Assembly (NCBI GenBank): GCA_026002265.1
Contig: BOBG01000045.1
Coordinates: 1-15,865 of the forward strand
Reading direction: 5' to 3'
Origin: Spirochaetia bacterium
GTDB lineage: Bacteria > Spirochaetota > Spirochaetia > Treponematales > Breznakiellaceae
Length of the DNA stretch: 15,865 bases
Shown here: positions 6,112 through 12,042 of the stretch, one piece after another
Layout: the number at the start of each line of letters is the position of its first letter
Numbering within the stretch: position 1 is the stretch's first letter
Notes under the pieces: generated by a model
Told to the model about the DNA's origin: nothing
Databases searched by the model: none
Seen by the model: the letters and a program-made list of their open reading frames with translations, nothing else
Made by a program: the position numbers and the translations under genes

Positions 6112-6948
6112 ATGCATCTTATAGCTGGAAGTGTCTTATTATTGTTTCTTTTTTCCTGTGCAAGCCAACCGGGTATTCTTGAAGATACAAGCCGTTCCGG
6201 AGTAATTGTAACAAGAGTAGATACCGGTAAGCAGAAAATATCAATTTTTATTGATGGAAAAGCTGCCGTCTACCGTGATGCCGGAGGTGAACATAAGGAA
6301 ATAGCGCCCGGAGCAATGGCCGGATATGCACTATCCAATGGAACGCATAGTATTTATGCGTATAATTCAAACAACATACGCAGCACTGTTATCAATTTTA
6401 CCATAAATAACGACCGGCATTATTTTTCTGTCTGGTTTAACGATGTGGATAATAAACAATCATTAATGGGTGTCTTAGCAGGCCGTTCTGCTCCGGTTGA
6501 TAGTGTTGTACTGAGAGAAGATCGTACAGAAAGCCGTACAGAACCGTCCAGAGCATCTGATCTGGACACTGTGATAAAAACATCTTTTACAACTATTTCC
6601 GCAAAGATTCCAAAGAAATCAACGGTTGCCATTCTCGATGTTTCTTCGAGATCTGAGCCGGATACTGCGGAATTTATTTCTGAAGAACTGACTCTCCTCT
6701 TTGTTAATGCAAGCAATTATCAAGTAGTTGATCGTCAGCAGACTCTTAACGCCGTCCGGACAGAACTTATGCTTCAAACATCGGGTGAGGTGAGTGATGA
6801 ATCAGCAGTGTCCATTGGGAATTTTCTAGGCGCCAATATAGTCGTAGCCGGCGCCATTACCGGTGAAGGCAGTCAGCGGCGTTTGCGGCTGAGAGCTCTT
6901 GATGTTAAAACTGCACAAATTCTCGCAGCGTCCTCAGAGCAGCTCTGA
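6112..6948 (+). CDS. Lipoprotein with LpoB/CsgG-like C-terminal domain
   Basis: 278-residue predicted lipoprotein. ATG 6112 follows CGGAGG by 7 nt. A short signal ending LFLFSC places the lipidated cysteine at C16, so it should be anchored in a membrane facing the periplasm. Residues ~30-135 form a beta-rich module of unknown function with KISIFIDGKAAVYRD near its start. A charged RTESRTEPS linker follows at ~138-146. Residues ~170-278 match the CsgG/LpoB-type fold by pattern: STVAILDVSS, a helix, NYQVVDRQQTLNAVRTE, TSGEVSDESAVSIGNFLGANIVVAGAIT, and a final LRLRALDVKTAQILAASS strand-turn-strand. LpoB proteins activate penicillin-binding proteins, but many spirochaete proteins with this domain are uncharacterised, so PBP activation is only a possibility. 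It stands alone under its own promoter and converges with parE. Confidence 0.8.
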   Translation: MHLIAGSVLLLFLFSCASQPGILEDTSRSGVIVTRVDTGKQKISIFIDGKAAVYRDAGGEHKEIAPGAMAGYALSNGTHSIYAYNSNNIRSTVINFTINNDRHYFSVWFNDVDNKQSLMGVLAGRSAPVDSVVLREDRTESRTEPSRASDLDTVIKTSFTTISAKIPKKSTVAILDVSSRSEPDTAEFISEELTLLFVNASNYQVVDRQQTLNAVRTELMLQTSGEVSDESAVSIGNFLGANIVVAGAITGEGSQRRLRLRALDVKTAQILAASSEQL

Positions 6949-6956
6949 ATTTTATA

Positions 6957-7124
6957 GAAAAAGCTAGTTCATAACTAGAAAAAATGAGCTTTTAAGTAGA
7001 AAAAGCTCGTTCATAATGAGAAAAAACTAATTTTTACATAAAAAAGGCCGGTTTCTATCTGGAACCGGCTCGTTCATACACAAAAAAATTAATTTAAAAG
7101 CTAGAAACAGCTAGTCCATAGCTT
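6957..7124 (+). repeat. Eight degenerate 21-bp tandem units with phased A-tracts
   Basis: Cut at 6957, the sequence divides without gaps into eight 21-mers (6957, 6978, 6999, 7020, 7041, 7062, 7083, 7104). The consensus is close to GAAAAAGCT(A/C)GTTCATAA plus CTA. Units 1, 3, 6 and 8 keep AGCT(A/C)GT(T/C)CATA best. Seven units start with an A-rich run, which recurs every 21 bp, two turns of the helix. All forward frames contain frequent stops, so it is not coding. A weaker unit may overlap the lipoprotein stop codon (6936-6956). Units 5 and 6 form the parE terminator hairpin. Confidence 0.75.
7040..7069 (-). terminator. Rho-independent terminator of parE
   Basis: On the minus strand GCCGGTT (7069-7063) pairs perfectly with AACCGGC (7053-7047) around a 9-nt loop. 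It is followed by one C and then a run of six T (7045-7040), continuing to ATG and more T-rich sequence. It lies 75 nt past the parE stop. There is no T-run on the plus strand, so it serves parE rather than the convergent lipoprotein gene. Confidence 0.75.
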
Positions 7125-7143
7125 ATCCATAATTAGTAGCCGG

Positions 7144-8952
7144 TTATAATTCAGAGATAAGATTTTGCATAATGTAGTCCCGCCGGTCAGGAGTGTTTTT
7201 CCCCATATAAAAATTCAAAACGTGAGGAACATCTTGAAGCACCGTTAGTGCAACCGGCACGAGACGCATTTCAGGACCGATAAATTGAGCGAATTCTTTT
7301 GGATTAATTTCACCAAGCCCCTTAAATCTCGTTACTTCGGCTGCTGAACCAAAAGCTTTAACCGCAGTATCACGTTCTTTTTCATTGTAACAATAGCGTG
7401 TTTCCTTTTTATTCCGGACTCTGAACAAGGGTGTTTCTAAAATAAAAATTCTCTCACTGCTAACTAACTCTTCAAAATACGAGAGAAAAAAGGTCATTAA
7501 CAGATTCCGGATATGAAAACCGTCAAAATCGGCATCTGTTGCCATAACGACCCGGGCGTAACGGAGTCCGGAGGGATCATTTTCAATGCCGAGCGCCATC
7601 ATCATATTGTATAATTCTTCATTTTTGTAAATCGCACTTTTCTTTTTTCCATACATATTCTCCGGTTTTCCCCGGAGCGAAAATATAGCCTGCGTCAAGA
7701 CATCACGGCTACTGACTATAGAGCCGGCAGCAGAATCCCCCTCAGTAATAAAAATGGTGGACGAATCTCCCATAAGCCCGTCTTCCAGATGATATTTGCA
7801 GTCTTTTAATTTTGGAATTTTAAGCGAAATTTTTTTCGCAGCTTCCCGTGCTTCTTTTTTCACTGCATTGAGTTCGGTCCTGAGCGATTCATTTGAAATA
7901 ATCTTTTGTTCAAGTTTTTTTGCATCTTCCGGATTCTTGTGCAGCCAATCTTCAGTTGCATCTTTTACACCGGATACTATCCACGACCGAATATCAGAAT
8001 TTCCCAATTTATTTTTGGTTTGACTCTCAAAAACCGGCGCTTTTATCTTAACTGCAATAGCTCCGACCATGCCTTCCCGGATATCATCACTCCGGTATTC
8101 TTTTTTGAAAAAGGACTGAATACCTTTTAGAAAGCCCTCTTTAAATGCAGAAAGATGCGTACCTCCGTCACTTGTATACTGTCCATTTACAAAGGAAAAA
8201 TATTCCTCTCCATAATTATTAGTGTGAGTAAATGCACACTCTAGAAGATTTCCGCGGAAATGTCCGATATTATATATTGTTTCTGCGCCGGTTTCCGCAC
8301 TCAATAAATCCAACAATCCATTCTCTGACCGGAATGGAACACCATTTAGGAAAAGGGTTAAGCCTGCATTTAAGTAAGCATAATTCCGAATCCGGTGCTC
8401 AACAAATTCCATATTAAAGTGATAAGCATTAAAAATTTCAGGATCAGGCGTAAATTCAACTTCTGTTCCATCTTTTTCCGGTTTTTCTGTTTTACCGCGG
8501 TTTTCACTGATCAAGGTTCCCCGGCTAAAAACCGCCTCTGCGTATTCACCGTCCCGGAAACTCCGCACCATAAAATGCTCGGACAGTGCATTAACAGCTT
8601 TAGTCCCGACTCCATTCAACCCGACCGAAAATTGAAAGACTTCATCGTTATATTTTGCGCCCGTATTTATCACAGACACGCAATCAACCACTTTTCCAAG
8701 GGGAATGCCTCGTCCAAAATCCCTGACCCGCGCCGTAGATCCGGAAATGTTAATGTCAATGCGCTGACCCTTTCCCATGATGAATTCATCAATGCCGTTG
8801 TCAATTATTTCTTTGAGGAGAATGTAGATACCATCAGCCGGATGCGACCCGTCCCCCAGCCGCCCGATGTACATACCGGTCCGGAGCCGTATATGCTCCA
8901 GCGAAGACAAGGTAGTGATTTTCGATTCATCGTATCGTGCTTGCTCTGTCAT
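7144..8952 (-). CDS. parE: DNA topoisomerase IV subunit B (ParE type)
   Basis: ATPase subunit of a type IIA topoisomerase that decatenates and relaxes DNA with ParC. Numbering from ATG 8952 gives 602 residues. The GHKL ATPase domain shows LEHIRLRTGMYIGRLGDGS (18-36), the catalytic glutamate E48 with N52 in KEIIDNGIDE, DFGRGIP (78-84) and GLNGVGTKAVNAL (111-123). The transducer domain carries QTKNKLGN with the switch lysine K313. The TOPRIM domain has EGDSAAG (404-410) and DADFDG (473-478) for metal binding. The length and the GRLGDGSHPADGIY wording fit the short ParE of spirochaetes and Bacteroidetes, not a ~800-residue GyrB. The frame is open to 9066, but that extension (PHDLLYWKGDPRSVP...) is translated repeat DNA. 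The ATG at 8952 lacks a ribosome site and sits 6 nt after a -10-like TATACT. No parC is present in the window. Confidence 0.93.
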   Translation of the reverse strand: MTEQARYDESKITTLSSLEHIRLRTGMYIGRLGDGSHPADGIYILLKEIIDNGIDEFIMGKGQRIDINISGSTARVRDFGRGIPLGKVVDCVSVINTGAKYNDEVFQFSVGLNGVGTKAVNALSEHFMVRSFRDGEYAEAVFSRGTLISENRGKTEKPEKDGTEVEFTPDPEIFNAYHFNMEFVEHRIRNYAYLNAGLTLFLNGVPFRSENGLLDLLSAETGAETIYNIGHFRGNLLECAFTHTNNYGEEYFSFVNGQYTSDGGTHLSAFKEGFLKGIQSFFKKEYRSDDIREGMVGAIAVKIKAPVFESQTKNKLGNSDIRSWIVSGVKDATEDWLHKNPEDAKKLEQKIISNESLRTELNAVKKEAREAAKKISLKIPKLKDCKYHLEDGLMGDSSTIFITEGDSAAGSIVSSRDVLTQAIFSLRGKPENMYGKKKSAIYKNEELYNMMMALGIENDPSGLRYARVVMATDADFDGFHIRNLLMTFFLSYFEELVSSERIFILETPLFRVRNKKETRYCYNEKERDTAVKAFGSAAEVTRFKGLGEINPKEFAQFIGPEMRLVPVALTVLQDVPHVLNFYMGKNTPDRRDYIMQNLISEL

Positions 8953-8958
8953 AATTGA

Positions 8959-8987
8959 AGTATAGCAATTAAAGAAGGGAAAAAGAA
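8959..8987 (-). promoter_or_regulatory. Putative leaderless promoter of parE
   Basis: On the minus strand TATACT (8964-8959) ends 6 nt before the ATG at 8952, which would place the transcript start at or next to the A of the start codon. The -35 at a 17-bp spacing is a poor TTCTTT. There is no Shine-Dalgarno sequence before the ATG. Confidence 0.4.
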
Positions 8988-9003
8988 AGCTACCGCCTAC
9001 CAT

Positions 9004-9055
9004 GGGGACAGACCTCGGATCCCCTTTCCAGTAAAGGAGATCGTGGGGACAGACC
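9004..9055 (-). repeat. GGTCTG-box element, copy D (minus orientation)
   Basis: Read on the minus strand, GGTCTGTCCCC boxes lie at 9055-9045 and 9014-9004, 41 bp apart. The interior holds the best hairpin of the family: GATCTCCTTT pairs with AAAGGGGATC over 10 bp (one G-T pair) around a 5-nt loop. It sits between the divergent parE and NIF3 genes and accounts for the false N-terminal extension of the parE frame. Confidence 0.8.
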
Positions 9056-9108
9056 TGAATCACCAATCGGCAGGAATCAAATGAATAGGAAATTCAATGA
9101 AGATCCTC

Positions 9109-9138
9109 TTTACCGTAGTACCGGATCTATAGTATATT
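9109..9138 (+). promoter_or_regulatory. Putative leaderless promoter of the NIF3-family gene
   Basis: TTTACC (9109-9114), 18 bp, TATATT (9133-9138), then 6 nt to the ATG at 9145, so transcription should start at the start codon. No ribosome site precedes the ATG. The geometry mirrors that of the divergent parE gene. Confidence 0.45.
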
Positions 9139-9144
9139 CATTGT

Positions 9145-9906
9145 ATGACTACAGCACAGTTGGATTCTTTTTACCGGAGTATTCTTGACATTGAAGGTTT
9201 TGCGTCAACGGACAGCTCGCTTAACGGCTTGCAGGTTGATAATGACGGCACAGAGGTGAAAAAGGTTGCTTTTGCAGTGGATGCAAGTTTGGAATCGTTC
9301 AAACGGGCTGCCGCGGCTGGCGCTGGAATGCTTTTTGTGCATCATGGACTGTTTTGGGCTAAGCCTTTGCGGGTTAGCGGTATTTTCCGTCAGCGTGTTA
9401 AATTTTTACTTGATAACAACATCGCACTCTACGCCGCTCACCTTCCGCTCGATCAGCATCCGGCTGTCGGCAACAACGCAGTGCTTGGAACGCTCCTCGG
9501 CATCGAGAATCCGGAACCTTTTGGGTTTCACCACGGACGCGCCATTGGTATCCAGGGGAAGCTCAAGACTCCTTTAACCGTGCAGGAAGCTGCACACTGT
9601 ATCGAGTTTTGCAGCCGGTCCGCCCTTGCTGTGTATCCATTTGGTGAAAAAATAAACCGGACCGCGGCTGTTATTTCCGGTGGTGCGTCTGAACTTGCTG
9701 TCGAGGCTATCGAGCAGGGTATCGATCTCTTTGTCACTGGTGAAAGTTCCCATAGTTATTACCACCATGCGCTTGAAGGCCGCCTCAATGTAGTCGCGGG
9801 CGGTCATTACAACACCGAGGTTTGGGGTGTCCGGTCGCTTATGGATTTGACAGCGCAAAAATTGTCACTGGATGTTGCATTTATTGATGTACCAACCGGA
9901 TTGTGA
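9145..9906 (+). CDS. NIF3 / YbgI-family dinuclear metal protein
   Basis: 253-residue member of the NIF3-like (YbgI/YqfO, 'GTP cyclohydrolase I type 2') family, widespread ring-forming proteins with two metal ions per subunit and no settled cellular role. Likely metal ligands are all visible: HH at 66-67 in FVHHGLFW, H99 and D103 in YAAHLPLDQHP, H221 and E225 in GGHYNTE. Other family marks are NGLQVDN (27-33), VGNNAVLG (108-115) and DLFVTGESSHSYYHHA (194-209). It is the short form without the inserted PII-like domain seen in some Gram-positive members. The start at ATG 9145 fits the family N-terminus but lacks a Shine-Dalgarno sequence. It is followed by a 168-bp GC-rich spacer and then lspA; co-transcription is possible but not shown. 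Confidence 0.9.
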   Translation: MTTAQLDSFYRSILDIEGFASTDSSLNGLQVDNDGTEVKKVAFAVDASLESFKRAAAAGAGMLFVHHGLFWAKPLRVSGIFRQRVKFLLDNNIALYAAHLPLDQHPAVGNNAVLGTLLGIENPEPFGFHHGRAIGIQGKLKTPLTVQEAAHCIEFCSRSALAVYPFGEKINRTAAVISGGASELAVEAIEQGIDLFVTGESSHSYYHHALEGRLNVVAGGHYNTEVWGVRSLMDLTAQKLSLDVAFIDVPTGL

Positions 9907-9920
9907 AGATAAAATACGGA

Positions 9921-10060
9921 TGAGGGGGGCCGGGGCATCGGTCATGGAATGTGCCGTAGCCGTTCCGGAACAAAAGATTTCGCGGGCCCCCCTGCCTACA
10001 AAGCCGGCTATCCGAGCGGAAGATTGCCGGCTTTTCCGGCACCCCCCTGTCTTCCTCCGG
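9921..10060 (+). repeat. GC-rich structured spacer related to the 90-bp repeats
   Basis: Non-coding spacer between NIF3 and lspA. AGGGGGGCC (9923-9931) pairs perfectly with GGCCCCCCT (9985-9993). A second small hairpin, TGCCGG/CCGGCA, lies at about 10025-10041. CCGGCACCCCCCT at 10036-10048 is identical to 13 bases of the 90-bp repeat (3729-3741 on plus), and GAGGGGGG...CCGG...CATC at its start also echoes that repeat. I read it as a diverged relative of the same element, probably shaping or pausing the transcript upstream of lspA. Confidence 0.5.
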
Positions 10061-10074
10061 AAGAGGAGAATTCT

Positions 10075-10608
10075 TTGAACAAAAAATTACTGTTGCCTTT
10101 TTCATTAACTGCCTTTGTCATCATTCTGGATCAGGCTGTAAAACAATTCATTGTAACAAAATGGCCCTTAGAAGGACGGCAGGGCAGATTCATTGCAGAC
10201 ATTTTTGGAAATGGTTTTTTGGAAATTTACCATGTCCGGAACAAGGCCATCGCGTTCAGCCTCGGCCGGAACCTTCCAGATTCTCTGCGGCCGGTTTTAT
10301 TTATACTCGTACCGCTTGCAGTGATCATTTTTTTGATATGGTACTATTTTAAATCTGACGAATTTTCCACCCTGCAACGGTGGGCAGTGGCCGGAATCAT
10401 CGGCGGCGGCATCGGCAACATTGCGGACCGGATCTTCCGGCCGGATGGAGTGGTTGATTTTGTCAGCATTGCATTGTACGGCTTACTCGGCATGGATCGG
10501 TGGCCGACCTTTAATGTTGCAGACTCAAGTGTGGTTGCCTGCTGTGGAATTCTCCTTATTTCTATGATTTTTGCCAAACGTACCCAAAAACTGGAGGTTT
10601 CATCGTGA
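10075..10608 (+). CDS. lspA: Lipoprotein signal peptidase (signal peptidase II)
   Basis: Inner-membrane aspartic protease that removes signal peptides from prolipoproteins after diacylglyceryl transfer. I choose TTG 10075 as start because AAGAGGAG ends 6 nt upstream and the protein then begins with a usual first membrane helix (KKLLLPFSLTAFVIILDQ). The frame is open back to 9949, but that extension is proline-rich translation of the GC-rich spacer. The 177 residues show DQAVKQF (19-25), the N-x-IAFSLG box (56-64), and both catalytic aspartates: D118 in GGGIGNIADRI and D150 in PTFNVADSS. Four membrane helices are expected. It overlaps the next gene by 4 nt, so the two are translationally coupled. 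The substrate pool includes the lipoprotein at 6112 and probably the solute-binding protein at the window's end. Confidence 0.92.
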   Translation: MNKKLLLPFSLTAFVIILDQAVKQFIVTKWPLEGRQGRFIADIFGNGFLEIYHVRNKAIAFSLGRNLPDSLRPVLFILVPLAVIIFLIWYYFKSDEFSTLQRWAVAGIIGGGIGNIADRIFRPDGVVDFVSIALYGLLGMDRWPTFNVADSSVVACCGILLISMIFAKRTQKLEVSS

Positions 10609-10895
10609 ATCGTACAACAAATAGCATTTTTTTTATGTTAGGTGCAACGGTATTCAACATTATCCTCACGTTTTTGAGTTTTGTGGTGGTGGTGCTGCTC
10701 TACCTGAAATTTCTTGCGCCGCTTTTACCGGACCCTGTTGCCCCATGGGGAGTTCCTCTTTGTTTTGTACTTTCGTTAGCTCTTTCGTTTCTTGCTTACC
10801 GGGCAATCGTCACTGTTCTCTTCAAAAAATTCGACATGGAGAAGTATTTTGACCCTATTTTTGGTAAAAAACGAAAAGCAAAACGTTTGGAATAG
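10605..10895 (+). CDS. Small membrane protein coupled to lspA (96 aa)
   Basis: Starts at GTG 10605 inside the lspA stop (GTGA overlap), with CTGGAGG 7 nt upstream, so it is clearly translated after lspA. Two hydrophobic segments (about 8-35 and 48-72) are separated by a short proline-containing loop (LPDPVAPWGVP). The C-terminus is basic (FGKKRKAKRLE), which suggests a cytoplasmic tail. It has no catalytic motif. From memory some treponeme annotations label such a neighbour of lspA a 'leader peptide processing' protein; the sequence itself supports only a small membrane protein that may assist or be co-regulated with LspA. corA follows after 6 nt. Confidence 0.75.
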   Translation: MNRTTNSIFFMLGATVFNIILTFLSFVVVVLLYLKFLAPLLPDPVAPWGVPLCFVLSLALSFLAYRAIVTVLFKKFDMEKYFDPIFGKKRKAKRLE

Positions 10896-10901
10896 TGCCT
10901 T

Positions 10902-11876
10902 ATGAATTTTTCTATCATTGGTTATGATCCTGTCAGTGCGTGGCAGCGGGACATGGGAACTATTGATGAGGCTTTAGCCTGCCGGAATAATGCGGGACTC
11001 ACATGGATAAATGTGAACGGGCTTGAAAATCCCGATGATATCCGCCGGTTGACCGAGATCTATCATATTCATCCGCTGACGCTTGAGGACATTCTCGACA
11101 CGGATCAACGGCCCAAATCTGAGGAATTTGACAGCTATATCTTTATGGTGTTAAAAGCTGTCCATGGACAGGGAAAAATGGAGCCGGAATTTGAGCAGAT
11201 CTCTTTGGTACTTCTCAACGATACGGTGATCACGTTTCAGGAGCATGTTGGCGATCCTTTTGATGGAATCCGCCGCCGGATCCTGAACAATACGGGCCGG
11301 ATCCGGAAGATGGGCACTGATTATCTGATGTATGCAATCGTGGACTCCATTGTTGATGAATATTTTTTGACTTTTGATTCGATGGGGAGTCAGATCGAGG
11401 AATTTGAAGATCGGGCGCTTGATGAACATGATGAGGCTTTTATTCCGGACCTGCAAAGAATGAAGCAAAATCTGATCCGGCTGCATAGAATCTTCTTTCC
11501 GGTTCGTGAAAGTGTTGTCAACGCACTGCGTTTTGAATCGGAATTAATCCGGAGCGATTTAGAGCCTTTCCTTAAAGATGTGCTCGACAATATTGTGCAG
11601 GCTGTTGAAACAGTAGAAAGTTACCGGGAACTGCTCTCCGGAGTCACAGAAATTAATTTATCTGTTACTTCAAACCGGATGAACCGAGTCATGAAGGTAC
11701 TCACCATCATTTCAACCATTTTTATTCCCCTAACCTTTATCGTTGGTGTGTATGGAATGAATTTTGAAAATATGCCGGAATTGCACTACTCACTCAGCTA
11801 CCCCATTACGTGGGGAGTCATGGTTATCATTGCGAGCTGTATGCTGATCTTTTTTAAACACCGGCACTGGCTCTAA
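10902..11876 (+). CDS. corA: CorA-type magnesium/cobalt transporter
   Basis: 324-residue channel subunit for Mg2+/Co2+/Ni2+ uptake, working as a membrane pentamer. The signature YGMNF is at 284-288, at the end of the first of two C-terminal membrane helices (about 264-284 and 297-316), and the protein ends in a short basic KHRHWL tail. The large N-terminal cytoplasmic domain has the family's usual stretches: LTWINVNGLENPDDI (33-47), HPLTLEDILDTDQRPK (57-72), YIFMVLKAV, and the long 'willow' helices up to SNRMNRVMKVLTIIST. Between YGMNF and helix 2 the loop reads ENMPEL, the usual acidic MPEL form. It starts 6 nt after the previous gene, so lspA, the 96-aa gene and corA look like one transcript. 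The ribosome site is weak (TTGGAA about 12 nt upstream). Confidence 0.93.
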   Translation: MNFSIIGYDPVSAWQRDMGTIDEALACRNNAGLTWINVNGLENPDDIRRLTEIYHIHPLTLEDILDTDQRPKSEEFDSYIFMVLKAVHGQGKMEPEFEQISLVLLNDTVITFQEHVGDPFDGIRRRILNNTGRIRKMGTDYLMYAIVDSIVDEYFLTFDSMGSQIEEFEDRALDEHDEAFIPDLQRMKQNLIRLHRIFFPVRESVVNALRFESELIRSDLEPFLKDVLDNIVQAVETVESYRELLSGVTEINLSVTSNRMNRVMKVLTIISTIFIPLTFIVGVYGMNFENMPELHYSLSYPITWGVMVIIASCMLIFFKHRHWL

Positions 11877-11905
11877 TCAAAGAGCCTTTCCAACGCCGGC
11901 TTGAG

Positions 11906-11923
11906 ATGAAAATCCATTTTCAT
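11906..11923. terminator. Small hairpin between convergent corA and GH2 genes
   Basis: ATGAAAA (11906-11912) pairs perfectly with TTTTCAT (11917-11923) around a 4-nt loop, 30 nt after the corA stop. The stem is AT-rich and no clean T-run follows on either strand, so it is at best a weak terminator. No better candidate is seen between 11877 and 12042. Confidence 0.3.
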
Positions 11924-11961
11924 TGCTACCATGCTTTTCTAGAATTTAGAAATCAGATTCA

Positions 11962-12014
11962 GGTCTGTCCCCATGATCTCGTTTACCGGCAAAGAGATGT
12001 AGAGGTCTGTCCCC
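11962..12014 (+). repeat. GGTCTG-box element, copy E
   Basis: GGTCTGTCCCC at 11962-11972 and 12004-12014, 42 bp apart. The interior ATCTCGTTT/AAAGAGAT can form an 8-bp stem with one bulged G. It lies between the convergent corA and GH2 genes, exactly where base composition changes. Confidence 0.8.
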
Positions 12015-12042
12015 AAAATTCATAGTCTATCGCGGCACTTTA

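Noticed and set aside
8953..9066. 38-residue N-terminal extension of the ParE frame
   Set aside because: It translates the GGTCTG-box element and AT-rich DNA; family proteins begin near the MTEQARYDES start at 8952.
9949..10074. 42-residue N-terminal extension of LspA
   Set aside because: Proline- and arginine-rich translation of the GC-rich spacer. The TTG at 10075 has the ribosome site and gives a normal-length protein beginning with the first membrane helix.
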